Shown one piece after another: positions 20,280 to 33,007 of a stretch of DNA of 64,000 nucleotides. Both the position numbers and the translations under genes were made by a program. The DNA comes from Rhabdophis nuchalis (Eukaryota > Chordata > Lepidosauria > Squamata > Natricidae). Under the pieces are notes generated by a model, which saw only the letters and a program-made list of their open reading frames with translations, made no database searches and had not been told where the DNA came from. The stretch spans positions 58,591,850-58,655,849 of the forward strand of contig CM077645.1 in the NCBI GenBank assembly GCA_039707465.1, given 5' to 3'. Numbering within the stretch: the stretch's first letter is position 1; each line of letters begins with the position of its first letter.

Positions 20280-21626
20280 AGCCACCTTCACTAGATAACA
20301 CCAAGTGATCACTAAGAGTGACTGAGATATTGACTTGCTGATCCACATGACATGGATCAACAATGAGGACATTGGGATGTCATTAGGATTGGAAAGATGT
20401 GACTAGAAAGGTAGTTAAGACAAATAAGATGAAATTATCAGGGGCCGTATAGCAGACATACAGACCATCTACAAGTATCTTTTAATTCTACAATCACATG
20501 GGAACTACAGTGAGGAGGTTAGGAAGACAGCACCATCCAAATGTCACCAAATGATAAGACAAGTCCCGAAGAGCCAGCTCAATGGGAAGAACAAGATCCA
20601 TGCCATCAGATATACTGTCTATATAGCAAGCTGGCCAAAGAAAGATCTGGAAGCTGCCAGTGTGAAGATCTGGAAGCTCCTTATAGTGTACAAACCATGG
20701 TGTATAAACCCCATGTCCAAAACCCAGAGGCTGTATATCATGAAAAAAGAGAGTAGAAGGATTCTGATGAGTCCTGAATGAAAACTGTCCTGGACAGAAC
20801 ATCAGTAAGATGGCATCCAAAGATGAGCTGCTTAAGAATGCCTGAAGCAGTAGCAGACATGTGTAAAGGATTAAGTAGAAGTAGTACCATGGCAAGAAAA
20901 AGACCTTGTATGGGATGTACCATCAACAGTTAGCTGAGATTGCAGGCATTGAGAAACCCTACCAGTGGCTGGACTAAAAAAATCCAGTACTAAAGCATTA
21001 ATCATAGCATGACAAGAACTAGTATAAGCATCAGATACATAGAATCAGGGGTCTATCACTCCAGCTAAGACCTAAGATATAGACCATGCAGAGAGGCCCC
21101 AAAGACAATCCAATACATAGTAGCAGAATGTAAGATTCAGGTAAGAACATGGCAATCAAGCAGTGTGTACAGGAACATATGCATACTATATGGGCTAGGC
21201 CCTCTGAAGTCTAGGATATAGGAGATTTCACAGAAGATCATTGGGAATAACAGTTCTAAGATCATGTGAGACTTCCAGCTCCAGACAGGCAGATCTGGCC
21301 AATCAACCAGACTTCATGGTAATAGACAATAATGAGAAGACAGCAGTGGCAATAGAGGATATAGTGGCAAGTGACAGCAACTTCAAGAAGAAGAAGCAGG
21401 AAAAGTTGCAGGGCCTGAAGAAGGAAGTAGAGAATGTGTGGAAAATTAAGGCCAATGTGATCTTATTAGTAGCAGGAACACTCGGCGCTGTGACTCCTAT
21501 GCTGGGAAAGTGGCTGCCACAGATTCAAGAAACAACGTAAGAGCTCTCTGTCCAGAAGAATGCAGTGCTAGGAACAGCTAAGATGCTACTTAGAACCTTC
21601 AGATTCCCAGGAAATTGAGATAGATG
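20280..21626 (+). pseudogene. R4-like LINE relic (C-terminal RT region to endonuclease)
   Basis: Translated fragments in several frames line up in order with the C-terminal half of R4/Dong-type LINEs. They are: INNEDIGMSLGLERC near 20350, GRIADIQT..YKYL near 20440, RQVPKSQLNGKNKIHAI at about 20555-20600, SWPKKDLEAASVKIWKLL near 20630, a decayed cysteine/histidine region around 21050-21130, and the REL endonuclease at 21241. Many stops and shifts mean it is dead. R4 elements are reported from lizards. The clade name is recalled and should be tested by search. Confidence 0.7.
21241..21540 (+). pseudogene. Restriction-like (PD-D/EXK) endonuclease domain of the R4-like relic
   Basis: A 99-codon open frame. 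ANQPDFMVIDNNEKTAVAIE resembles the PD...(D/E)XK block of the C-terminal restriction-like endonuclease of R2/R4 LINEs. It is followed by a Lys-rich helix (KKKKQEKLQGLKKEVE) and LGAVTPMLGKWLPQI, a typical C-terminal tail. The frame stops at 21540, but out-of-frame homology (SVQKNAVLGTAKMLL) continues to about 21620. The expected second acidic residue context is altered, so activity is unlikely. Confidence 0.65.
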
Positions 21627-21640
21627 TATGTGTATATCTG

Positions 21641-21727
21641 TCTTGGTCTTGGTCTTGGTCTTGGTCTTGGTCTTGGTCTTGGTCTTGGTCTTGGTCTTGG
21701 TCTTGGTCTTGGTCTTGGTCTTGGTCT
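21641..21727. repeat. (GGTCTT)n hexanucleotide repeat
   Basis: About 14 nearly perfect copies. It gives artefactual Leu/Gly and Asp/Gln repeat frames on both strands. Confidence 0.95.
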
Positions 21728-21745
21728 GTCAGTCTATACATGCAC

Positions 21746-21772
21746 ACATACATACATACATACATACATACA

Positions 21773-21801
<29 letters not shown>
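21746..21801. repeat. (ACAT)n microsatellite
   Basis: Tetranucleotide run of about 14 copies adjoining the hAT-like copy at 21804. Confidence 0.95.
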
Positions 21802-21803
<2 letters not shown>

Positions 21804-22088
21804 CAGAGGTGGTATTCAGCAAGTTCTGACCAGTTGTGCAGAATCAGTAGCGGAAATTTTCAGTAGTTCGGAGAACCGGTAAATACCACCTCTGACTGAC
21901 CCCACCCCCATCTATTCTCTGCCTCCCGAGTCCCATCTGATTGGTAGGATTTTGCAGTAACTGCCCCCTGGAGTGGGGAGGGAATGGAGATTTTACAGTA
22001 TCCATCCCCTGCCACCCCCACCAAGCCATGCCCATCCCCTGCCACCCCCACCAAGCCAAGCCAAGCCATGCCCCACCAAGCCATGTAT
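21804..22088. mobile_element. hAT-like MITE family B, rearranged copy
   Basis: Left end CAGAGGTGGTATTCAGC as at 7856. An inverted end (TACCACCTCTG) occurs early, at about 21880-21893, followed by more family-B interior. The interior ends in tandem copies of 'ccaccaagcca' (about 22015-22085). No target duplication identified. Confidence 0.65.
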
Positions 22089-22099
22089 AATCTATGTCT

Positions 22100-22145
22100 T
22101 ATCTATCTATCGTATTTATTGTATCTATCTTACTATCTATAGTAA
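22100..22145. repeat. Degenerate (TATC)n tract
   Basis: Imperfect TATC/TATT tetranucleotides. Confidence 0.7.
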
Positions 22146-24701
22146 GTTGTATATAGAAAGTAACCTTATATGCACTATGACCGGAAATGAACAACTTATT
22201 CTTTTTGCTTCTCTCTTTGACTTCTGATAAAACTCTTACTTCTCACAAGCATTTTAAATGCAATGAAAGTTTGAAGCCTTGAGGTTATGTGACGGATGAT
22301 GTTTTGTTAAATGGCTTCTTGAAGAAAAAGAGATCCATCAAGCCTTATCTTCTGTCATGATGGCAGCCCTTTTGGCTATTCTAGAAACCAAATTTATTAT
22401 CATAACACTTTCAGCAATTTGACTCCATTGAATTTAATGCAGGCAATCTGGATCAAGTTTATGGATTTAGCCTTCTGATTTGCATGAGTCAAATGAACAA
22501 AAAATATATATCTTTCCTCCTTTCTCCATTCTCCCAGATGCCCTCCTAGCTCTTCTGCATCTAGAAGGCTAGTTGTTTGAATAACATTCTTTGAAATCTT
22601 TCTAATTTCAGAGGCTGTCACCTTTTAAACTTTTGGACACTTGCCTCTGCCTGAGTGCAATATCAAGAGACCAAATGAAAAAGTCAAACTTCTAAAAAAA
22701 CTATATAAGACTTTTACATGCAATATATTTAAAACCTAAATGGAAACATTAAGCGAAAGATAGATATGAATCTATGCCCATATTAGTCACTGAAAGAAAT
22801 TAGGAAAGTTAAACAACTTTGCAATTATATGTTAATTTCATATTTTAAATCTGCAATATTGCCTATTAAATATCTTGATATATTAAATCGAATGCGAAGT
22901 TTAAATCTTCAGAAAATATGGCATTATAATATCATTCAAGACCCAGTTTAGAAAGCCCAATCTCACTGCTTCTGCTCAAACTTTTTCTTTCAAATTTCAT
23001 GCAATCATTTGGTTTTAATAACTCTCAATCTACCTCATATGAAAGGAAAACCCACCAAAATATCCTAAACAAATTAAATGCAACCTATTTTTGACATGCA
23101 AAATGGAATTTAGATTTGTTCTGGTAAGGTCTTGTGTTTCATTATTATTAAAAATGTCAGCTATATTTTGCCTGCTGGGAGTATAGCTTTATCTCTTCTT
23201 TTTTCATTCTAAAAACTTTATTGCATATTTTACCACTCATATCAACAGAGACTAATAGGTTTTTTTTTCATTTTTAACCAATTTGAAGACCCTGCTCTCC
23301 CTCTTCTTCTTTTCGCTGAAACTAAATTTCACATCAATTAAATCAATAACATTATGACTGAATAGTATATACAACTACATAACACATTTAAGTTTCTGTA
23401 TTTAAAGTTAAGATTACATATTTGAGAAATACATAACTTAGTGTTCCACTTTAATCAAAGTTTTGGATAGAACATTGTGTTCTATTATTGCTTTCCCCAG
23501 CCATGGCAAGCAGATGTGTCATCTCTCAGCCAAGTTATAAAAATATGTTCCATTTTTCCCCCAACTGGGATCAGTTGAGAGAAGAAGGGAACTAAGAAAA
23601 CATTTTCTAATGTTTAGAGAAAATGTCTCTTGCTCTGATAATCTTTTGGACCTGATTCTTTAAGAATTACTGATATAAGTAACTATGTCATTTGGAATAA
23701 AAAAAATATAGTATAAAATATAACAATGTCTAAAGTGTCCTATTTACAGCACAAAGATATAGATTTGCTCAATAATCTGAATCTCTGATGAGAGAGGGAA
23801 GGAGACGGAGACTGAGGGGGGGAGAGAGAGAAGATGTAATATGATAAGGATACATATACTATATTTTCATTTCCATCCACAAACCATACCTGAAATTATA
23901 TAAACTACTTTTTTTTTCATTTCTTCTTATGTTTGGGTGATGAAAGACCACATTCTTCATTTTAAGTAATGAGCCCAGAACCCAGTAATGCAAATGTAGA
24001 ATACTGGTGAATTTATATTGAATCAACTTTGAATAGAAATAGGACCCATCATGTACGGCTTGAGAGAAGTTCTCTTGAATGTAGAGAAAGCTGTTTGAGC
24101 AATCTAGGGCCCTGTCAAAGGCAGTCTGAGGTAGTGCTTACATTCAAGTAAAGAAGTGTAGTTTTCTTTTATTTAGTGAAATAAGATTGGGAAAGCAAGC
24201 GAGACATACTGCTCCATATGTTCCTTTCTAAATTCATTGAAACTTTAGAACTGAGTTGCTGGGTTTCTGGCTTCCTCTTTGTCACTGCTAATCTGAAAAG
24301 TATGTTATTTCTCTTTCATCAGATATTTGAGATGGTGGAGAGTTTGGGCCAATCAAGACATACGCACTTTATCTAACCTATACACATATGAACAAACATA
24401 GGCCTTTTATGGACATAAGACCACATGAAAAAAGCCATTTTATACTAAAATTGACCACCATGAACACAGAACATCCAGATCAATGTAAAATATTGCAAAC
24501 ATGGAACACAACTAACTTAATTTAGTTGAACTTACATTTAACTAAAAACAGTGTTTATGATTCCTTGCTCCTTATGTCCCCTTCTCCTATGTCAAACATA
24601 ATAAATTAATGGCAATGACGGCAATTGAGTTTAACATTTAAGCAGAAAATTCAGGTACCCCAAAGGTTGCAAATTGTACACCTCAGGAGTTTTTGCTAGA
24701 T
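22146..24701. other. Unannotated AT-rich stretch
   Basis: About 2.5 kb with no recognised gene or repeat. A purine-rich patch (GAGAGGGAAGGAGACGG and the following bases) lies near 23790-23830. Confidence 0.45.
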
Positions 24702-24705
24702 ATAG

Positions 24706-25250
24706 TGTGGCAGAGCAGCCAGGGGACCCCAACCCCTGGACCCAGGGTCAGCCCTGACCCCCTGGAAGGTTTGCCCGCTTGCCCTTCGGACATCTTGTGC
24801 AAGATGTGTGGGCGTACTTCTCTGTTCTCAAAGTTCTCTGAGTATTACAAATATTGCTGAAACATTGCTTCAAGAGATGGAAAGAGGAAGTAACTGGAGG
24901 AGAAGGGGAGGTGTGAGATAGAAACCCTATGTGGGAACTATAGCTGGCAATTAAACGAATGACTATGCATTTATAGGACACGTATTGATTCTTGTATTAA
25001 CTTCTGTTTCTGTACTATTCCAAAGTTAACTTCTGCTTTTATGCATATGTGTTTCTGTATTAATGACGATGAATGACGAAGGTATAAAACTGTCTGCCAG
25101 GGCGTTGCCCCGGCAGTTCAGAGCTTGGTGCCCCAAAAAGCACGCTGAACTCTTAATGCATTAATAAACTCCTGTATTCTCTCTTACCTTTGTGGTCTCT
25201 CGTCCTGTCATTGCAACCAGATTGCAGGTGGCCTGGTTTTTGCCGCTACA
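24706..25250 (+). mobile_element. Solo LTR of an endogenous retrovirus-like element
   Basis: The 545-bp block starts TGTGGC and ends GCTACA (imperfect inverted TG...CA termini) and is flanked by ATAG on both sides (24702-24705 and 25251-25254), a 4-bp target duplication. It holds a TATA box (25083-25089) and AATAAA (25163-25168) in the order expected for U3-R-U5. No internal coding region is present, so the provirus was probably reduced to a single LTR by recombination. A 4-bp duplication suits gammaretrovirus-like elements, but other LTR classes are possible. Confidence 0.8.
25083..25089 (+). promoter_or_regulatory. LTR TATA box
   Basis: TATAAAA inside the solo LTR, about 75 bp upstream of its AATAAA signal, as expected for a short R region. 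Confidence 0.6.
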
Positions 25251-25254
25251 ATAG

Positions 25255-26708
25255 CAGAATACAAATGGAATGAATACATTCATTAATTGGTTCTAATTGT
25301 CTGCATAACAATAACTATTAAAACAAAATGGGTGGATGGCTTCACTTTTAGTGAAGTGTACACCATGGAAACAGAATAAGGGGAAAACTATCACAGATTA
25401 TTGTGATTAGCCTTCTGACTCATCCATTTGCCATGCCAACAAGTGGGGAAATGTGCATACAGTATGTAAATATCTTAGTCGTTTCATTGTAGTGAAAACT
25501 GCAGATTGACTTTAATTTAAAGTAAACACACTCTACAAAAGCTTCTTTTTTAGGCAAAGAAACTAAACTGTAAGACAAGACAATGAAAGCAATATGTTAA
25601 GATTTCACGGATTAATGAAAAGAAACAACATGTGAGAGAAAACCTCCTTCTCCTTTATGCTGTCTATCAGCAGACATTTTCTCATTCATCTGAAATAACC
25701 CAGCAAGGAGGCATAAAAGACTACTGAGTGTCAGCCTACCATATTTTTTGGATAAAATTAACTTTATAACTTGTGGTCTTAAAATGCAATTAAAATGACA
25801 CACTGCACTTAAATGTACAGCAGTGCTTATATTTCCTTTCTCTAGTCCAGCCAGCCAGCCAGCCAGCCAGATACATTTTGTATGCATGGTCTGGCTAGTC
25901 TGTATAATCTATGTAGATGTGTGCTTATTAATCATCCCAAGGCACAAGGCTTTAGAATCTCGTAATAGATTAAACTTGACTCAAGACAGGCTTCAAGGAA
26001 AGCCTGTTTAGAAACCCAAGTTGAGCTGAAGATACATTTGAAAATAGAAAAAGATACAGGGCACCATGGAATCAGTATGTGGTTAATAACATTTTGGTTG
26101 AACGTGATCTTGCCTTACCATGAAAGTCAACTTAAGCCAGTTATTCTCTCGTAGTATCAGTCACCTCACAGGCTTCTTGCTGTAGGGAAAATAGGGGAAG
26201 GAAGAAGTAGTAGATGTGTTCCATCTTCAGTTGTTTATAAATAATAAAGGCAGAATATAATATAATAAATAATTAAAATGCTAATTGTGCTGTCTTTGTT
26301 CACCTGAAAATGTCTTTGTAGTTGTACATGAGATATTCCTCATACTGGCATACAGACAACCCGATTAACGTTTTTTTTCAAGCTGCTTGTAAAGTGTTTT
26401 TAAAAAATACTTCTTAAATTCAGAAAATTATTAAAGAATACATGAACATGCAGGGAGAACAACAGCTTTTTAAAAAAATAATTTAATTTAATTTTCTTCA
26501 ATTATTTCTTTATTGTCTCAAACATATTTTAACAGTACACTTATTTAAATTTTTATCTCATAAGCTACATGTCACTGATTTAAATCCCAGTAGAATCATT
26601 TTTTTCTTTACAAATTTCCTCTTTTTTATTACAAAACAAGTCCATCATTTTTCAGGTATCTGAAATAAAAGCGTTTCTTCACAGCCCCCCCACAAATAGC
26701 CCATAGGT
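25255..26708. other. Unannotated stretch
   Basis: No gene recognised. Small (CCAG)n run at about 25849-25869. Confidence 0.45.
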
Positions 26709-26990
26709 CAGTGATGGCGAACCAATGACACACGTGCAAGAGGTGGCACACAGAGCCCGCTATGTGGGCACGTGTGCTATTGCCAGCTGCTCTTCTGGTT
26801 TCCGATGCGCACATGTGCACTGGCCAGCTGCTTTTCACACATGCCGGAGCACTAGAAATCCAAAGACCAGCTGGCTGGCACACACATGTGCACCTGCCAC
26901 CTGGTCTTCATATTTCTGGTGCTCCAGTGCGCGCGCACATGCATGCATTCCGGTTTGGGCACTTGGTGCCAAAAAGGTTCGCCATCACTG
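26709..26990. mobile_element. hAT-like non-autonomous transposon (family A)
   Basis: Best-preserved copy of the family: CAGTGATGGCGAACC at the left and GGTTCGCCATCACTG at the right. The 8-bp flanks are CCATAGGT and CCGTAAGT, matching at 6 of 8. The interior is rich in CACATG/GCACGT motifs. No transposase. Confidence 0.82.
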
Positions 26991-28650
26991 CCGTAAGTTA
27001 TTGGAAAGTTGAGTAGACTTTTCCAGTGTAACGGTGAAGGTATAGGCAGGTCTAGAAGATTGCAGCACTAAGCATTGGCTTAGTTTCAGGGATGGTCCTT
27101 CCTCTGCAAAGCAGCCAATAAGCAGCTGAGGTTAGCCTGCAGCCTGTTGAAGGTGCTCTAGCCCCAAAAAGAGTTCCTCAAGCTGACATAGGGAGGAGAT
27201 TTGCATTTTGCAGCTGAGCAGAAATATACAGGAATACTTCACAATGTGGAGTATCGATATAACTCCCAAAATGATTGCAAATCTAATCTGATGATAGAGC
27301 AAGAGGTAAATCCAGATGTGTTGTGAGTCTTTTCCGTCCCCTCTCTTAACTCAGTGTATTCCATCTGACTAGTTTTTATAGGCTCTATATACAAATGTTA
27401 TTCTTTGCCAGATGTCCGTTACAGTGTTGTGACAGATAATATATCAGATGAGGTTGATGTATTAAGGTTTGTTGAACAAAGTCTAAAATGTTACAACTTT
27501 AAGAAGTGATAATAAGGTCTTCCTTAAATGATAATCCATTACTCTAGTTGAAAAGATGGATAGCAGCAACTCAATAATGATTTAAAGTATGGATACTGTC
27601 ACTGTAGATACCTGGGGGGAATAGGTATTGTTGAAAGAAGAAATGAAATTAATAAAAGAAATATATATCTGAAGCAATTCTTTTATACCAAGCACAAAAT
27701 CAAAATACCTTTTTGATAAAAGCATATGTATTCAAACAAGATAGGAGCTAGAATCCAGCTCAGCATTCAAATTAAGGCACCAAATTAAAGTCTATTGGGC
27801 CTCTCAATTAACCTCTGCAAAACCTACTATATAAAGCAGCTCTTCAGTTAATATGAGTTCAAGAAATATGCTAATTCAAGGTTAGGTTCATAATGGGATT
27901 GACACGATTTGCATAATTTGCTGACGACATCAAGACTGGTATGACATCATATTAGATACCTATGAGCAGAATGTTAAATGTATTAAGATATGCAGTGAAA
28001 ATAAAATCAAGCTAGAAATGGCAGCAAACAAATACAATGCCACAGTTCGGTATAGGAATGTTTTCTCTATACATAGCATATAAATTTACTATTCAGTTAT
28101 AAATATATTATCACTGGGACACTACATTTTAAAATGTACAGTTCCAATATTGAATCTGATCTTGCATTATTTTCTCGTAGAAAATAAATCTTTCTTCTGC
28201 CAGCAAAAGAGAAAAACATGAATCAAGAATCACACAGGAAGACACCTACAACTACAATCCATTTATGTTGAACAGCAAACCAAGATAAAGGCAATTTCTT
28301 TGTCTTTACTACCTACATATCTTCATCCCTATGACAGGGCATGGAGTGTTTGTGAGAGGGCAGCTCTGCCTGCCTCTGTCATCAGGGTAATCCTCTTCTT
28401 GTTAGTGTCTCTGCTCATATGAATGCATGTCCTGCAGCATGTAGGCAAGCATTATTCTGGAAGATGGGCAACAGACCAAGAAATTTTAAATGGGGGCCAG
28501 ATGAAGGATAGTTGAAGGAAAGCTGTTCATTTAGAGGAGTGGCTGCTGGTTATCAGAACATCAATATGGCAAATGATGGCTGGAGAAGAAAGGGTGGGGG
28601 AAGAAAGAAGGAAGTAAATGAAAATGCATAATCACAAAGACCTGCTGCTG
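26991..28650. other. Unannotated AT-rich stretch
   Basis: No gene or mobile element recognised. Confidence 0.45.
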
Positions 28651-28735
28651 TGGCGTAGAGGTGGAGTTCTTGGCTCACAAGCAGGAGGTTGTGAGTTTGG
28701 TCCCTTCCAACTCTGTTAATCTGTTAAAGCCCACC
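28650..28735 (+). mobile_element. Possible tRNA-derived SINE head
   Basis: 'gctgtggcgtagaggtgg' resembles an A box and 'ggttgtgagtttggtccc' a B box at tRNA-like spacing. No clear body follows. A decayed tRNA pseudogene is an alternative. Confidence 0.4.
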
Positions 28736-30571
28736 GAAAAGTTGCAGCTCAAGATGCAAAAGAATTCCAAGCAGAAAGAGGATGAAGTGGTGAGGTTATT
28801 ATTGTAGATGTGGATGCATATAATCAAGATGCATATAATCAGGCAAGCTGTAATCAACAATTCAACAACCTGAAAACCTCTTTCTGACAGAAAGAGAGGA
28901 AAACTGAGCAACTGCTATCCTATTAGAAACAAATGGCTTTCTGTTGCTTATTCCTGACCAATTGTTATAGGAATAAGAAGTAAAGCAAGGGAATCTTGGG
29001 GAAAAAAACAGGATGGAAGAAAAGGGGAAAAGAAAAGAAAAGAAAATGTACTAAGAATCAAGTGAGAATTGATTTGGAAAGCAGTAAAAGAATTATTACC
29101 AAGCATCAAGTAAGAGTGAATACAGGAGGATAAAAAATAGTTACAGTAAGTACAGAGGAAGTTTCACCTTTAAGACCAAAGTCTGACTATAGTAAAATAA
29201 GTTAAAATATGCTACAAAAGGAACAAGTCTTTAAAATGAAGAAAAAGAAGTTTTCAAAGTGATACAGGTAAGAAATCAACACCTTTGGTGTGAGAGCATT
29301 TAATATGACTAATTATACCATAAAACTCTTTTATAATAAAACTCTGATCTCCTGCCAGGTTGCCATCTTCCTTTGTAAAGCACCATGTCATCCTATAAAA
29401 GACAGCAAGCTATAAGTCGAAGGAATATAGCAGAAATTCTTGCTACACAAGGGGAAATTTATTCCTTCAATATTGGATTTTATTCACTATGTATTAATGA
29501 GATAGGAAAATGGAAAAGAATGACACCAAATGAAGGAGGTCCTTTTCATCTCCTTTCAAACTGTTTACTGGAATCTAACTTTCTCTACTTTTTCCCCACA
29601 GCAATGATAACCAGAATTTTTTTTTTTTTTGAAAGACTTCCATTATTCTGAAGCTTCCTTGAAAACAATAGAGTGCCATTGTTCTGTTAACATATAAGAT
29701 ACTGTATATTATGGAAAGATTCTGAATAGTGCAATTAATCATGATCGAAAATAAGTCTTGATAGTTTGCCTGTACTAGAAAAGAAAAACTCATAAAAAAA
29801 GAATATTTATAATATTCCAGAGAGTTGTAATAAATCAAGAGAGATTCCTACAAGAACATCCTGTTTTGTTCATCTTATCATCTCTTCCATCTTAATATCT
29901 TCAACATGTCTGTTTTTAATCACATATATGGAAGGAATACATTTATAAGAAATCTTTGGATTCAGAAGGTTGGGAACTTAAAGAAAAAAGCTTGGTTGAT
30001 TCATAGAAAGGCACAAGGTACTCATTCTTCTAGGATTTCCGTATATAAATGAAAAGAACAGAGAAATCTTTTTGTTGTTGTTGTTTCTGGATTTCAGTTA
30101 AAACAATCTGTGGATTTGAAAGGAATACACACACAAATGGAGTTTAATACTTTTATCATCTGTAAATGGAATAGAAATTCAGTAAGTAAACTCTTAAAAT
30201 CCATAAAAATCACAAACTTCATGTTTTCTCTAATCTTATGGTTAATATTTATTTCACTAGAACAGCAAACCTCATAAACTCACTCTAATGTTACAAATAA
30301 CAAGTATCCATAAGGACCATTTGGAATAAATTCTGGTTTTTATAAAATTAAAGCTGTAAATGTACACACTTAGCTATTTCTTTCTTTAGATTGTTCTTTC
30401 TCAAGAAAATGATTATTCCATATACTTAGTCCAATGTGCAAATATATTTAAATATAGCACATATAAATCAATGCAAACTGTTTTAATAAAACCAAAAGAA
30501 AGAATGCTTTTGTTAATATACATTATACAACTTTATCTATTAAAGGCAGATTTTTACATAATTTGTCCTAG
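28736..30571. other. Unannotated AT-rich stretch
   Basis: No gene recognised. Poly-T runs near 29618 and a (TTG)n patch near 30072. Confidence 0.45.
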
Positions 30572-30840
30572 CACCACAATGGTGAACCTGTGGCACATCT
30601 GCCACAGATGGCATGCAGCACCCTGTCTGTGAGCATGTGCCCCAGTTCAGTTCTGCCACACATGCGCATGCACCTCTCACTGGCCAGCTGGACTTCAGGT
30701 CTCTGCAGTACATGCACAAGGGTGGGTCATGTGTGGGGGCACATGTACATGCATGGGGGTGCATGTACATGCACATGTGCAGGGTCTCTCTTTGGGTGCA
30801 CACTTTGGGCACTCAGTCTGGAAAACATTAGACATCACTG
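30572..30840. mobile_element. hAT-like non-autonomous transposon (family A)
   Basis: Third copy of the family at 26709: starts with a decayed CACAATGGTGAACC and ends ACATCACTG. The ends are more mutated than at 26709. The interior again has CACATG/CATGTG repeats. Confidence 0.65.
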
Positions 30841-33007
30841 CCCTATCATAATCTATATTATATTCTGTGCTTCCCTCAAAATATACTTATATCTTTTCCA
30901 AATATTCATTATTTCCTATAAAACAATGGCTATAAACCTATAAATATCTAAAAGCAATTTAAGTTACTTAAATGTAAATAATTATACTGGATGCTAGAGG
31001 CCTCTGAATATTATTGTTTTCTATGCAGTAATGAAGTTCACATTGGATTTCTTTGATATATCTACTTTTAGATAAATTGCTCAAGCCAAAAAAGAGCAAA
31101 ACGTAGTATTGAACAATGTCATAAAATCTAATATTACACAAAACTGCAGATTCATAGTACATATTTTAGACAGAATGAACAGAAAATAGTGCCAATTTTC
31201 TGCCTATGGATAAATATCAAAGGTAGTTGCTATTGGCCTTTTAAAAAACCAACTCAATTGTATTTGATAGTGAGCATTTATCAACAAAGAGGTTCTCTTA
31301 TGACAAATGCATTTATGTTTTTATGTAACTGATATCCCTAGCATGTTATATTTAATATCTAGTTATTACAAGATAAGAAAATTTGTTAGAGATCTTTAAG
31401 AGTAAAATCTTAAATGTAACACAACCATAAATGATTTGATGCATCACTGGGGGGAAGGGGCATTCATAAAATCCAAGTATCCATTAAATCTGAACCATTT
31501 AATTGCCCAATTACATAATGGATAGTTTTACATCATTTGCATTATTCAAATAGCATAATGTGACATAAATAGTATAAATTATGCCAAAATGTCTGGCAAT
31601 TTTGTCCATTGCCTCCAAACTAGGTTTGGAAAATTGAAGTTTCACTCTTTTTCATGCAACATGAATAGCTTTACAGATCAGTTTGAAAATTATGTCCAAG
31701 CTTAAGTTAGAAAATTGGAAAGTTAGTGCAAAAATACATTGTTTATTTTCCATAAAAGAAGTGGGCAGGCTTCACAATGAGAGTCAAAATGTGACTCTCT
31801 GTTTGTGAGAAGCCTAAATATCACGTTTTATTTCAATCAACAATTTTAATTATTTTGTTGAAGAATTCTACTTTTGCCACTGTGCTTTTATCAGCATTAA
31901 AAAATGGGGAAATGCTGCTTGGTCTTGGTGTTAGGAAACTCTACTGTTCTATAAATTGAAAATGGACAGAATTTTCATTTTCTGGAAATTAAGCTTTTTT
32001 TAAAGTGTCTATTTTTTTTCTCTAACTGATGACATAACTGGAGCTGTGAATTGCAAGCCAGTTTGGAAAGCCAGTAAGCTTTTCAACTACTCAGTAATAC
32101 AACCCAAGCCAGACTTCCCTGGTACAAATAATCAACCTTTAATGGAGTGGAACTCGCTAGGAATGTTTTTATTTTGATGCAGGTCAGAGGTAATGAGACA
32201 TGTAATCATCAGGAATGCAAAGGATGACAAGTGTGCTTCCATTAATGGACATTATGGCATGCCCTTTTCACTTTGGACTTTTTTCAGCACTAAGGACTAA
32301 TGAAAGAATGCCAGCAAGTTGCCAAAAAATGGAAGCACCTGCCGTGAAGCTATTTCATGCCATATTCAATAAAAATGCTCACTTCAAGAGAGGAAATAGA
32401 AATAAGCATATGGGTCACATTTTCAGGGAAGGAAAGGCATCAATTTAAAGAAACACATTTGTGCCCACTTTAGCATCTGCTAAGTCCAAGCATATCAAGT
32501 CTTGGTCTCTCTCAGCAAGGCAGAAAGTCAAAGGAAAAATTTCATATAGTACCTACAACCAACTGTTTTTCTTTATATGTCATCAGGTTCAAATTATGGA
32601 ACTGGCAAGAAGAACGTGCAAATTAAACACACTCTTAACATTTCTATAGAAATAGATCCTAGATGTTTATAACTTGTATATATTTTACACATTTTTCTTA
32701 AGATGTTTCTTCTTGCCTCTTTTTTGTTCTTCCTCCTTTATTTATTTCCACGTTTCTTCGAAGAGTTCAGTAAACAAGAAATTGAATCAGAGTTCATTCG
32801 CTTCTGTTGTACATTATTTTATCAAGCTTCAAATTTACCCCAGTAACATATTTGACCTGTATGAAGGTCATTAGAGTCAAAAGACTAGCAACTTCAAAAT
32901 AAGCTGGGCTAACATAAAGACATAAGCACACAGCAGCAGGAAAGGAAAAATGGATATATAATATATATAAAACATATAGATTCTGTTGTATTATCCAAAG
33001 CTCCTGA
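30841..33007. other. Unannotated AT-rich stretch
   Basis: No gene or repeat recognised. The piece at about 32150-32330 is less AT-rich and has homeobox-type ATTA/TAAT words. It might be conserved non-coding DNA, which cannot be judged from one sequence. Confidence 0.4.

Noticed and set aside
21586..21882. Frames made of Leu-Gly, Val-Leu or Asp-Gln repeats
   Set aside because: Translations of the (GGTCTT)n and (ACAT)n repeats.
25823..26011. 62-codon frame with repeated PASQ
   Set aside because: Derives from the small (CCAG)n run; no domain or splice context.
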